Assembly (NCBI GenBank): GCA_965249185.1 | Contig: CBDFLS010000002.1 | Location: 496,001 to 560,000, forward strand | Origin: CBDFLS01 sp965249185 | Lineage (GTDB): Bacteria > Chloroflexota > Dehalococcoidia > Lucifugimonadales > Australimonadaceae | Reading direction: 5' to 3' | Length of the DNA: 64,000 nt | Shown: in pieces, positions 1 through 7,221 of the stretch | Layout of the letters: each line of letters starts with the position of its first letter | Position numbering within the stretch: the first letter of the stretch is position 1 | Translations under genes and position numbers: made by a program | Notes under the pieces: model-generated | What the model was told of the DNA's origin: nothing | Databases searched by the model: none | The model's input: only the letters and a program-made list of their open reading frames with translations

Positions 1-1362
1 CTTGTGGTCCGGGTCGTCGGCCATGGTCTTCACGGCGGTCCCCTGCATCCAGTCGGTGCGGGTCGCCTGGGTGCCGCGCCAGGGGTGTCCCCGCTGCTCC
101 ATGGAGGACAGCGCGCTCATGGCCGTCTCGGGGACCTGGGCCTCCTCCAGCGCCAGGTATCGGCGCATGTCCACGATGGTGTCGATGTGCTCGATGTGGA
201 CGGGACAGGCCTCCATGCAGGCGCGGCACGTGGTGCAGGCCCAGAGCGCCTCCGGCGTCACGAAGTCGTGGACCAGCGACCGCTCCGGGGGTGGCGGCTC
301 GCCGTTTCCGGCCCGGAGGAGCGCCGGGGCTCGCTGCTCCATATACGCCTTGGCGTCCTGGATCAGCTTCCGTGGCGAGAGGGACTTGCCGCTGGCCCAC
401 GCCGGGCACTGGTCCTGGCAGCGGCCGCAGTTGGTGCAGGCATCGAAGTCCAGGAGCTGCTTCCAGGTGAACTGTGTCACCTCCCGGGCGCCGAAGCTCT
501 CGAGCTGCTCCAGGTCCCCCATGGAACGCAGGGCCCCCTTGGGCCGGGTGACACTGGACCGCAGCAGGACGTTCACCGGGCTGACGAAGATGTGCAGCAA
601 ACTCCTGAACCGGTAGGCGGCGTAGACGAAGGTGGCCGACATGAGCGCCGCGTGGAACCACCAGAGGGCGAAGTGGGTCACCTGCATGCCGTACACGCTG
701 GCGCCGGCGCCCCGCAGCGCCAGGGCGATGACGTAGCTCACCGGCGACCAGCGGGCCCACTTGGGATGGTAAAGGAGGCTGCTGGGCTCCAACTCCGTGG
801 CCGCCATCCGCAAGGACTGGAGCAGGAAGCCAGTGAGCACCATGGCCATGATGAGCCCCAGGAACACGCCGTTCTCCAGCACCGTATTCAGGCGGGGCGG
901 ACGCTGGATGTAGCGGCGGTAGAGGGCGATGCTCAGCCCTATGAACAGCAGCAGCCCGCCGAAGATGTCCCACACCAGCTCCATCTGCAACGACCAATGG
1001 ACCGTCGGCGACTCGAATCCCAGGTACTTCTTGGCGTTGAACTCCAGGGCGCTGACGTTGGTGGCGATGAAGAGCACCACCATGCCCCAGAAGATGCTGA
1101 AGTGCATGGCGCCGGGGAGCCATTCGCGCTTGAGGAACCGCCGGTGGGCGAGGGTATCGAGGAGCAGCACCCTGGCGCTGCCGCGCAGGCGCTGGCCCCA
1201 CGGGCCCAGGTCGGGGTTGGGCCCGCCCAGCCGCCATATGCGCTGGCGTTGGTAGAGCCCCCAGACCACCGCGGCGACGGCGATGGCGGCGGTGATGTAG
1301 ACAAAGGCCCCCAGAGGGTAGCCGATGTTCCAGAACTCGACGCGGCCTGGGAACTCGGGCAC
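1..1362 (-). CDS. Fe-S membrane oxidoreductase, HdrD/NarI-like, C-terminus cut by window edge
   Basis: The first 250 or so residues hold several hydrophobic helices, as in the cytochrome b/NarI-like part of fused heterodisulfide-reductase-type proteins. Two 4Fe-4S motifs follow: CTNCGRCQDQCP near residue 307 and CTTCRACMEACP near residue 375. The expected C-terminal Cys-rich (CCG) domains would lie beyond the window. The chosen start is GTG at 1360-1362, preceded by a GAGGAG ribosome-binding site; the frame is open for 454 codons to the edge. Probable role, from the family: membrane electron transfer between quinone and a soluble redox partner. The electron donor cannot be told from sequence. 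Confidence 0.85.
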   Translation of the reverse strand, partial: MPEFPGRVEFWNIGYPLGAFVYITAAIAVAAVVWGLYQRQRIWRLGGPNPDLGPWGQRLRGSARVLLLDTLAHRRFLKREWLPGAMHFSIFWGMVVLFIATNVSALEFNAKKYLGFESPTVHWSLQMELVWDIFGGLLLFIGLSIALYRRYIQRPPRLNTVLENGVFLGLIMAMVLTGFLLQSLRMAATELEPSSLLYHPKWARWSPVSYVIALALRGAGASVYGMQVTHFALWWFHAALMSATFVYAAYRFRSLLHIFVSPVNVLLRSSVTRPKGALRSMGDLEQLESFGAREVTQFTWKQLLDFDACTNCGRCQDQCPAWASGKSLSPRKLIQDAKAYMEQRAPALLRAGNGEPPPPERSLVHDFVTPEALWACTTCRACMEACPVHIEHIDTIVDMRRYLALEEAQVPETAMSALSSMEQRGHPWRGTQATRTDWMQGTAVKTMADDPDHK

Positions 1363-1577
1363 GGGACTCCTCACGAAGACGCCGATGTGCACGCCGAGTG
1401 TAGCATACGCCAGCGTACCCCCATCTGTGTGTCCGACTCGCCATTTACGGCTTTCACCCAGCCTTGGCGGCTATGACAAGGAGCCGAATAATCACGCCGG
1501 CCCCCACGGCGTAGGCGTGCAGTGATAGGAGGGCCTCTCCGGGCGGCGAGAGATGGCGGCCCTTTCTAAGTCGTTAG

Positions 1578-1606
1578 TTGACATTTTCGTAAGTCTCTGC
1601 TAAATA
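1578..1606 (+). promoter_or_regulatory. Sigma-70-type promoter for the ArsR gene
   Basis: TTGACA (1578-1583), a 17-base spacer and TAAATA (1601-1606) give a near-consensus promoter. The predicted transcription start falls about 3 bases before the ATG at 1616, so the ArsR mRNA would be almost leaderless. The 250 bases between the Fe-S gene and this gene hold nothing else I recognise. Confidence 0.7.
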
Positions 1607-1615
1607 AATCTCGTT

Positions 1616-1942
1616 ATGGAACTGGCGCTACAGGCCATCGCCGAGCCCCGCCGCCGCGAGATCCTCCGGCTCATCTGGGCCAGGGAGCTCCCGTCGGGCG
1701 AGATCGCCTCACACTTCGACGTCACCCGGCCGGCCATCTCCCAGCACCTGAAGGTCCTCACCACCGCCGGCCTGGCCACCATGCGCAAAGCGGGCACCCG
1801 CCGCCTCTACCGGGCCCGGCCCGAGGGGCTGGCGGAGCTCCGCATCTTCCTGGAGGAGTTCTGGGGAGACCGTCTGCAGCGGCTGGCCCAGGCGGCCGAA
1901 GCCCAAGAGCGGAGATTGCCAAGAGTGGAGGTTGAAGGATGA
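1616..1942 (+). CDS. ArsR-family winged-helix transcriptional regulator
   Basis: 108 residues, the usual length for a stand-alone ArsR regulator. The winged helix-turn-helix occupies about residues 5-75, with the recognition-helix pattern RPAISQHLKVL near residue 42. The metal-binding CVC motif of metal-sensing members is absent, so this belongs to the non-metal group often paired with AHSA1/SRPBCC proteins. The stop overlaps the next start by 4 bases (ATGA), so the two are translationally coupled. It probably represses its own operon; the ligand is unknown. Confidence 0.85.
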   Translation: MELALQAIAEPRRREILRLIWARELPSGEIASHFDVTRPAISQHLKVLTTAGLATMRKAGTRRLYRARPEGLAELRIFLEEFWGDRLQRLAQAAEAQERRLPRVEVEG

Positions 1943-2412
1943 CATCGCACACCGAGAGTGAGGCGGTCGAGCAGACGGTCCGCATTCGCGCCCGGCCCGA
2001 GACGGTCTTCGGCTTCTTCACCGACGCCTCCAAGATGGCCCTGCGGAAGGGCGTCACCGCCAGCCTGGACCCCCGTCCCGGCGGCATCTACCGCGTGGTC
2101 ATGAACAGCCGCGATACCGTCCGGGGCGAGTATGTGGAGGTGACGCCCCACAGCAAGGTGGTGTTCATCTGGGGCTGGGAGGGCGATGGTCACCCCATCC
2201 CGCCGGGCTCCAGCACCGTGGAGGTCACCCTGACCCCGGACGGCGATGGGACCATCCTCCGGCTACGGCACGGGGGCTTGCCCGACCAGCAGTCGCGGGA
2301 GCTGCACGCAATGGGCTGGCAGCACTACTTGGCCCGCCTGCTCACCGCCGCCGCGGGAGGAGACCCGGGACCCGATACCCTGGCGGCCCAGGTGGACGCC
2401 GGGGCATCTTAA
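1939..2412 (+). CDS. SRPBCC/AHSA1-like ligand-binding protein
   Basis: 157 residues with the START/Bet v1-like pattern: an N-terminal strand with IRARPETVFGFFTD (near residue 14), a PGGIYRV strand (near residue 49) and a C-terminal helix GWQHYLARL. It is coupled to the ArsR gene by an ATGA overlap; this pair is very common in bacteria. Such proteins bind small hydrophobic ligands or act in stress responses, but the substrate cannot be predicted. No signal peptide, so cytoplasmic. Confidence 0.8.
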   Translation: MTSHTESEAVEQTVRIRARPETVFGFFTDASKMALRKGVTASLDPRPGGIYRVVMNSRDTVRGEYVEVTPHSKVVFIWGWEGDGHPIPPGSSTVEVTLTPDGDGTILRLRHGGLPDQQSRELHAMGWQHYLARLLTAAAGGDPGPDTLAAQVDAGAS

Positions 2413-2486
2413 GCGCTTCGCCGCGGCCAGACCGTCGCGGTCTGGCAAGCAAACCGCACCACGGCAAACGAGAAAGGGGGAGGATT

Positions 2487-2837
2487 ATGGCGAATCCAGT
2501 TGTTCACTGGGAGGTCGTCTCCAAAAACGGCAAGAAGGCGCAGGAGTTCTATTCCAAGCTATTCGGGTGGGGCATCAACGCCGACAACCCCATGGACTAC
2601 GGCTTCGTGGACACCAGGGGCGACGGCGATCTGGGCATCAACGGCGGAATTCCCGGCGAGGGCGACCCGACGGGTGTGCGCATCTTCGTCCAGGTGGACG
2701 ACCTGCAGGCCTACCTGGACAAAGCCGAGAGCATGGGCGGCAAGACGCTGATGCCCCCCATGGAGGTCCCCGGCATCGTCACGGTGGCTACCTTCTCCGA
2801 CCCGGAGGGGAACACCATCGGGCTGGTGAAGGGCTAG
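2487..2837 (+). CDS. VOC-family (glyoxalase/bleomycin-resistance fold) protein
   Basis: 116 residues containing one glyoxalase fold: HWEVVSKNGKKAQEFYSKLFGW at the N-terminus, then QAYLDKAESMGG (near 73) and FSDPEGNTIGLV at the C-terminus. The His and Glu at typical metal-ligand positions suggest a metal site, though many VOC proteins are not enzymes. A strong GGGGGAGG ribosome-binding site precedes the ATG. This is the last host gene before the prophage. Confidence 0.8.
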   Translation: MANPVVHWEVVSKNGKKAQEFYSKLFGWGINADNPMDYGFVDTRGDGDLGINGGIPGEGDPTGVRIFVQVDDLQAYLDKAESMGGKTLMPPMEVPGIVTVATFSDPEGNTIGLVKG

Positions 2838-2849
2838 GACAGGGCGACC

Positions 2850-3028
2850 CTTCCCTTCGACTGCGCTCGTGGTGAGCGGGTTTATTTCCCGCTCATGGTG
2901 AGGTCCGATTTTATCAAGAGTCCGGCGTTGTCGGACCTCTCGAACCACGAGCGGGACTGATCAACCACAACGCTTACGCTCCGTTCGTCCTGAGGCACTC
3001 GAAGGACGACCCTTCGACAGGCTAACGG
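2850..3028 (+). repeat. Dispersed palindromic genome repeats at the left prophage flank
   Basis: Several pieces of one repeat family occur here: CGACTGCGCTCGTGGTGAGC near 2857, CTCGAACCACGAGCGGG near 2938, and CCCTTCGACAGGCTAACGG at 3010-3028. Related copies lie at 35578-35700, at 46507-46556 and inside the transposase at 39681-39702. A hairpin (GTCCGATTTTATC..GTTGTCGGAC) is also present. The stretch is non-coding. The family looks like a REP-type element of the host. Confidence 0.6.
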
Positions 3029-3042
3029 TTAAGCCCTGTTTT

Positions 3043-3073
3043 GTAGCTAGCAGCCCACCACGGGTTGTAGCTA
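3043..3073 (+). other. Candidate left prophage boundary (paired GTAGCTA sites)
   Basis: GTAGCTA occurs at 3043-3049 and again at 3067-3073, exactly 24 bases apart. The right flank has GTAGCTG at 35460 and GTAGCTA at 35484, also exactly 24 bases apart and also followed by A/TA. Everything phage-like lies between these pairs and the genes just outside are ordinary host genes. No long identical attL/attR core was found, so the exact crossover is unresolved. Confidence 0.35.
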
Positions 3074-3076
3074 ATG

Positions 3077-3146
3077 GGTGTTCTAAAAGGTGTTCCAAAC
3101 AAGGGGGTGTTCCAAGTTTAGAACACCCCCCCCTTTTTGGAACACC
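3077..3146 (+). repeat. Clustered GGTGTTC repeats forming a large inverted repeat
   Basis: GGTGTTC occurs directly at 3077, 3089 and 3106 and in inverted orientation at 3121 and 3140; a sixth copy is at 3337. Arms 3089-3112 and 3121-3146 can fold into a long hairpin with loop CAAGTTTA. Position at the phage end, about 1.5 kb from the recombinase gene, suggests arm-type integrase or excision-factor binding sites, or a bidirectional terminator. No gene is supported from 2838 to 3431. Confidence 0.5.
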
Positions 3147-3431
3147 CCAGTCCAGCTACGATTCCATCGACACCTGGAGGGCGGTTTGTGGCATCTTGGC
3201 CCTAGCTGGGTCTAGCGCACTGTCGGAATTGCGCACCCGGATTGGCGACGTAGTCTCGTAGCCAAAAGCAAGCTGAAGGAAACGTCGCACCAGTTTGGTG
3301 CATATTTGCATAGCTAATTTCAAGCTCACACTTAGGGGTGTTCAAAAAATCGGGCCCCACGAGTAAAACCATTCTTCGACCCTGTTGCCATAAACCCTGC
3401 CACGGGCGCATCTGACGCCAGTCGGGCGGTG

Positions 3432-3884
3432 TTATGGCTTGCACGCCGAGCCCGCTGGGACCCGTATATGTTGTCTTCCAGTCGCCAAAATGAACAGAGT
3501 GGCATCACAGCCGACCCGCTGCACGTCAATGACTAACTGGTCTTCACTGCGAAACGTGATGAATGTAGGGCGTGAGCTGCCGGTCACGGTTGGAAAGAAG
3601 ATCCATGCGAAATAAGGGCTGTCCACATCTTCAGCTAGGGCTGCCTTCAACTCGATTGGTTTGCCGTTTTCTATGGTGCTGAGTGTCCATAGCTCCCCAC
3701 CGGTGGCCTTCACGAGATTCAGCGTCGTGAATGGTGGTCGCGGATTGGCGATAGTGAAGTCATCCATGGACATGCCGGCCTCAACTTTTGACTCGGCATC
3801 GAGATTTCCCCGAATGGTGGGTGTATCTTCGCAGGCGGCTAGCAGGACCATGGCGGCAATAACTAGCAGCGCATGGCGCCTCAT
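3432..3884 (-). CDS. Prophage lipoprotein, candidate superinfection-exclusion factor
   Basis: 150 residues. The N-terminus MRRHALLVIAAMVLLAACED is a lipoprotein signal with lipobox LAAC, so the mature chain starts at Cys18 and is membrane anchored. The mature part resembles no family I can name; it is beta-rich, with two further Cys (CDATLF near 127 and the C-terminal SACKP). The start overlaps the stop of the repressor gene by 4 bases, so both are expressed together in the lysogen. That position is typical of lysogenic-conversion genes; function is inference. Confidence 0.7.
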   Translation of the reverse strand: MRRHALLVIAAMVLLAACEDTPTIRGNLDAESKVEAGMSMDDFTIANPRPPFTTLNLVKATGGELWTLSTIENGKPIELKAALAEDVDSPYFAWIFFPTVTGSSRPTFITFRSEDQLVIDVQRVGCDATLFILATGRQHIRVPAGSACKP

Positions 3885-4330
3885 GTGTTCTTGGAACGCA
3901 GGAAGTTGATGAACTCCGCCGCCAGGTGGGCCTCTTCCTCCGACATTCGCCCGCCCGCCAGATAGGCTACCGAGGGCTCCAGTGGGCTGCCTGACCCGTC
4001 CCTGCCAAGTAACCAGTCCACCGAAACGCCGAAAAGGGTGGCGAGAGCGCTCTTATTCGCGTCGCTAGGCCCAGAGTCTCCCAATTCCCAGAAGCTCACC
4101 GCTTTGGGCGAGACTCCAAGCCGGTCCGCTACATTCTCTTGGGTCATGTGGGCCCGCTTCCGGCATTGCCGCAGCCGTTGGCCTACGAGCATCCTGGCCG
4201 GGTCTCGTCGGCCCGCCCTCGCAGTCTTCGCTGACTCCAATAACGCTTCCACTTCAGCGCCTCCCCTCGGTGGTCGATGTAGTACTACCGACCGTACTTT
4301 TGGCTCACCGACCGGTACTTTTTGGCTCAT
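3881..4330 (-). CDS. XRE-family phage repressor (CI-like)
   Basis: 149 residues. A Cro/CI-type helix-turn-helix lies at about residues 47-110: LVGQRLRQCRKRAHMTQENV, then LGVSPKAVSFWE and FGVSVDWLLGRD. The short C-terminal region shows no peptidase S24 motif, so it is not an autocleaved LexA-type repressor. It faces the Cro-like gene at 4407 from a divergent promoter. The leftward -10 box lies only 4 bases before the ATG, so the mRNA may be leaderless like lambda cI from PRM; alternatively translation begins further in, for example at the Met near residue 47. Confidence 0.8.
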   Translation of the reverse strand: MSQKVPVGEPKVRSVVLHRPPRGGAEVEALLESAKTARAGRRDPARMLVGQRLRQCRKRAHMTQENVADRLGVSPKAVSFWELGDSGPSDANKSALATLFGVSVDWLLGRDGSGSPLEPSVAYLAGGRMSEEEAHLAAEFINFLRSKNT

Positions 4331-4332
4331 CG
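4279..4332 (+). promoter_or_regulatory. Candidate repressor operators
   Basis: The 5' end of the repressor gene contains a perfect palindrome GTAGTACTAC (4279-4288), then two near-identical direct repeats: GACCGTACTTTTGGCTCACC (4290-4309) and a second copy beginning GACCGGTACTTTTTGGCTCA (4310). A further GGTACTAC is at 4395-4402, past the divergent promoters. The shared core GTACT occurs four times within 120 bases. That is what operators of a lysogeny switch would look like, though two copies also encode repressor residues. Confidence 0.45.
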
Positions 4333-4333
4333 C

Positions 4334-4384
4334 AATTTAGTTTGTGTAGAGACTCTTGACAAGTCCAGTAAGTATCGCTACCCT
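4334..4384. promoter_or_regulatory. Interlocked divergent promoters of the lysogeny switch
   Basis: Rightward: TTGACA (4356-4361), 17-base spacer, TACCCT (4379-4384). Leftward (read on the minus strand): TTGTCA (complement of 4357-4362), 17-base spacer, TAAATT (complement of 4334-4339). The two -35 boxes occupy the same bases, so polymerase cannot hold both at once. This gives mutually exclusive transcription of repressor and Cro-like/recombinase genes. Confidence 0.7.
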
Positions 4385-4406
4385 TTTATGTAGAGGTACT
4401 ACAGAG

Positions 4407-4655
4407 ATGCTCCAAGGCGATGTCAGAGACCAGAGCCGGATCAGGGAGTGGTTGGTGAGGAACGAACGAACGCAGGCCTGGCTCGCTCGGAAGGCTGATA
4501 TGAGCGAGACCCAGCTCCACCATCTCATCACCTGCAAGCACAAGGCTGGCCCCAAGACGCTACGGCGACTGGAGGTGGCCATGAGCCTGGAGATTGGCTC
4601 GATGCAGCCGTGGGTGGACACGTCAGATCTCGGCAATGGAGGGCGTGCGAAATGA
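4407..4655 (+). CDS. Small Cro-like helix-turn-helix protein
   Basis: 82 residues. The helix-turn-helix lies around residues 22-60, with TQAWLARKADMSETQLHHL. I chose the ATG at 4407 because an in-frame TTG at 4356 is itself the -35 box of the rightward promoter and lies upstream of the transcription start. The stop overlaps the recombinase start by 4 bases (ATGA). Opposed to the repressor, it is the natural Cro/early regulator of the phage. Confidence 0.75.
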   Translation: MLQGDVRDQSRIREWLVRNERTQAWLARKADMSETQLHHLITCKHKAGPKTLRRLEVAMSLEIGSMQPWVDTSDLGNGGRAK

Positions 4656-5977
4656 CCACAGGAACCAGGGTGCGGCTTCCCGAGGAGACGAGCGGCCAGA
4701 TCGGTGTCCGGCAGGCAGCCCGCAAATACGCTCTTTATGGGATCAGCCCGAGCCACATTAGCCGGTGGGTGAAGGAAGGCGTAGTCGCAGTGGCCAAGGA
4801 GCCAGCATTTCCTGGCGACACGATGCTACTGGACGAGAGATCCCTGCGCCGGCGAATAGGGGACTACAGCCCGCATCGGGACAACAGCGCGAAGAAGGCC
4901 ATGCGCGGACGCACACTGGAGGTCAGAGCCAGCGTGAATGGCAACGGGCATTCTGCTGGCGCGCCGCCGGCTCTCCCACAGAGGAGCCTGCGCGGTCGGA
5001 CCTTGGCGCCCAGGCCATCCGCCACCGCTCCAGATTCGGAGAACCCGGTCATGGATACGGCCGAGTGGGTGGAGAAATTCAGCAAGCGTAAGGAGATGAG
5101 CGCGGCGAGCCTCAGCAACTACGTGTGGACCTTCAAGCCTTTTCAGAGGAAGTTCCCCACCCTGCCGATGTCCAGGCAAGAGATCCTGGAATACATCAGG
5201 GCGCTGCCGGTCGCTCCCGGATCCAAGGTGAGGGCCCACGTTGACATCAGCACGCTCTACAACTGGCTCAGGCGTGAGTTTAGCATCCACACCCCGGATC
5301 TCACCCATCCAGATCTGCCTGCGGCCCCGAAAGGTGGTCCGGCACTAACGCAAGAGCAGATGGCCAAGTCCCTCCGGCTAGCACGATCACACGAGGAATG
5401 GACGATCATCGTTGCCTTGGGCCAGACGGGGATGCGGGAGGGCGAACTCTGCTCACTCAGCGAGCGAGATCCCCGACGCGAGGGGCGGCGCAAGAACGGC
5501 GAGCCGGTGGTGGACGGTAAGGGTTGGGTGGTTGTGTATGGCAAGCCTACCAAGGCGAATGCGACTGGTGAGCGCGTGGTCTATCTCCCAACCGAGACGA
5601 TGGAAGCGTTACAGCGCGAGATCCGGCTCCATGGATGTCTAACCCTCAGGGGACAACCAATCGGCGAAATCAAGCTGCGCGACTATATGCGGCGCTTGTT
5701 CAAGAGGGCCGGTTTCTACCAGCTGGGGATGAACACCCACGCCTTCCGTCGTGCCTTCGAGGCGGAGTTTCTCCGCAATGGCGGCAGCGAGCTGTGGATG
5801 GACGAGCTGCTGGGCCACCGCAAGGTGGGGATGCGCAGCCTCTACTTCAACGGTCCGGCGGAAGAGGCTCTGGAGCAGGCCGAGAAATATGCTCCTCGCC
5901 GCTTCCTCGCCCTGGCCCAGGGGGACCCGCTGCCTGGGCTCCTGGAGCATGCTGAGGTCGACGGGAGTGCCGCCTGA
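4652..5977 (+). CDS. int: Tyrosine recombinase (phage integrase) with N-terminal HTH
   Basis: 441 residues from the ATG at 4652. Catalytic residues are visible: Arg262 in TGMREGELCSL, His363 and Arg366 in THAFRRAF, His389 in LGHRK, and the nucleophile Tyr398 in RSLYFN. A SAM-like core-binding domain is at about 135-220. The first 45 residues (IGVRQAARKY..SPSHISRWVKEG) resemble an excisionase/MerR-type helix-turn-helix, followed by a poorly conserved linker to about residue 125. Coupled to the Cro-like gene, it should integrate and perhaps excise the phage. Confidence 0.9.
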   Translation: MTTGTRVRLPEETSGQIGVRQAARKYALYGISPSHISRWVKEGVVAVAKEPAFPGDTMLLDERSLRRRIGDYSPHRDNSAKKAMRGRTLEVRASVNGNGHSAGAPPALPQRSLRGRTLAPRPSATAPDSENPVMDTAEWVEKFSKRKEMSAASLSNYVWTFKPFQRKFPTLPMSRQEILEYIRALPVAPGSKVRAHVDISTLYNWLRREFSIHTPDLTHPDLPAAPKGGPALTQEQMAKSLRLARSHEEWTIIVALGQTGMREGELCSLSERDPRREGRRKNGEPVVDGKGWVVVYGKPTKANATGERVVYLPTETMEALQREIRLHGCLTLRGQPIGEIKLRDYMRRLFKRAGFYQLGMNTHAFRRAFEAEFLRNGGSELWMDELLGHRKVGMRSLYFNGPAEEALEQAEKYAPRRFLALAQGDPLPGLLEHAEVDGSAA

Positions 5978-6441
5978 TGCGCTGCGCCCTCCAATATGCC
6001 AAGAGTCTGCGCGCCGGCTTGGACAGGGATTATCCCGGCTGGACCGTCGAGCTCATCTGGTGCCCCTGGCACCGGGAGAAGCACGAGATCATCTCCGACA
6101 TCCGTCAGGCGCCGCTTCTGGCGTCGCCAGTCTCCAGGACGGGTGCAACATTTCACCGGCCGTCGCATCGGCCTCGGCCCGTCGGCTGGTGCCCGTGGCA
6201 CGAGACTGCAAGCCCCCAGCTCACGGCTCCATGCGCCTATTGCGACACGCAGCTTCATGTCCATCAACCAGAGCTGGCGAAGGTGAAGTCCGGCCGGCAG
6301 GAGTTGGGGTATCTGGTTGAGCGCTGCCCAGCCTGCCACCGCTACAACGCTGTGATCCCCGCCTACGGGCTTGGAGGCATCAGGACATCCCGCCTGGCGG
6401 ACGGCGCGCCGGTACTCCAGCTCAAGCTCGGGAGGGCCTAG
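5977..6441 (+). CDS. Phage protein with repeated Cys/His motifs, function unknown
   Basis: 154 residues; the start overlaps the recombinase stop (TGATG). It contains two copies of WCPWH (near residues 28 and 72) and two Cys pairs (CAYC near 84, CPAC near 114), so it probably binds zinc. No family recognised. It is the first of at least six small Cys-pair proteins in this early region. Confidence 0.65.
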   Translation: MRCALQYAKSLRAGLDRDYPGWTVELIWCPWHREKHEIISDIRQAPLLASPVSRTGATFHRPSHRPRPVGWCPWHETASPQLTAPCAYCDTQLHVHQPELAKVKSGRQELGYLVERCPACHRYNAVIPAYGLGGIRTSRLADGAPVLQLKLGRA

Positions 6442-6443
6442 CA

Positions 6444-6914
6444 ATGGCAGGGCAGGTAATAGCTTTCGAGACCACTAAGGTCCCAGCGGATAAGACGGCG
6501 ATGGAGATCGAAGACCTGCTGCGGAAGCATCACGCGAGCAAGGTTGCCAAGGAGTATGCCGCTGGGACCATCTTGGCGCTCTACTTCGAGATGATGACGC
6601 CCCAGGGCCCGGTTTCCTTCAAGCTGCCGGTGAACGTTGACGCGGTGTATCAGGTCGTCCTCAACAAGCGAGCGGAGAGCCCTGTCTATGCGCACCGGTT
6701 CCCTGACCATGACCAAAAACTAAAGGTCCATGCTCAAGCGGAACGCATAGCCTGGCGGATCATCCGTGAGTGGGTCAAAGCCCAACTGGACCTGATCCAG
6801 ACGCAGATGGTGACCGTCGTGGAGGTGTTCATGCCGTACCTGCTTGTGGGCCATGGCGAGACGGCCTATGAGCGGTTCATGGCGCCCGCCGAGGATGGAG
6901 GGTTCCGTGGGTAG
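6444..6914 (+). CDS. Hypothetical early phage protein
   Basis: 156 residues starting 2 bases after the previous stop. Mixed alpha/beta composition; the middle (AQAERIAWRIIREWVKAQLD, near 99-118) is an amphipathic helix, and no Cys is present. Proteins of this appearance occur beside ParB-like and methylase genes in other phages, but I cannot assign a function. Confidence 0.65.
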   Translation: MAGQVIAFETTKVPADKTAMEIEDLLRKHHASKVAKEYAAGTILALYFEMMTPQGPVSFKLPVNVDAVYQVVLNKRAESPVYAHRFPDHDQKLKVHAQAERIAWRIIREWVKAQLDLIQTQMVTVVEVFMPYLLVGHGETAYERFMAPAEDGGFRG

Positions 6915-7221
6915 CCATCTCACTGAGAAAGGCCTCTTCAAGAGCGACAAGTATCCCTGGTGCCCCGAGGGCTTCTTCGCTCTGAAACGGACGGACTGGC
7001 GGGCGAGGGTTGTGGTGGCGATCTATGCCGAATTGGCGTGGGACCCTCGTTACTCCTGGTGCCCCGAGGGCTTCATAGTCCTGGACCTCGCTAAACAGGA
7101 GCACAGAAATGCAGCGTGCTTCTACACGACGATAAAGATAGGCGCATCCATCCACACTGGCGCGGAGCCGCTGGAGCCCGAGCTGGTCAGGGATTTGCTG
7201 ATTGCGATAAGGAAGCGATGA
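6895..7221 (+). CDS. Hypothetical phage protein with duplicated WCPEGF motif
   Basis: 108 residues if translated from ATG 6895; the frame is open further upstream, but those codons overlap the preceding gene. Two copies of a short unit, YPWCPEGFFAL near residue 20 and YSWCPEGFIVL near residue 51, indicate an internal duplication of about 30 residues. The stop overlaps the DUF5131 start (ATGA). Function unknown. Confidence 0.55.
   Translation: MEGSVGSHLTEKGLFKSDKYPWCPEGFFALKRTDWRARVVVAIYAELAWDPRYSWCPEGFIVLDLAKQEHRNAACFYTTIKIGASIHTGAEPLEPELVRDLLIAIRKR

Noticed and set aside
3202..3444. Minus-strand 80-codon ORF in the left prophage flank
   Set aside because: No ribosome-binding site, no recognisable motif, overlaps the lipoprotein gene end and repeat-rich DNA.
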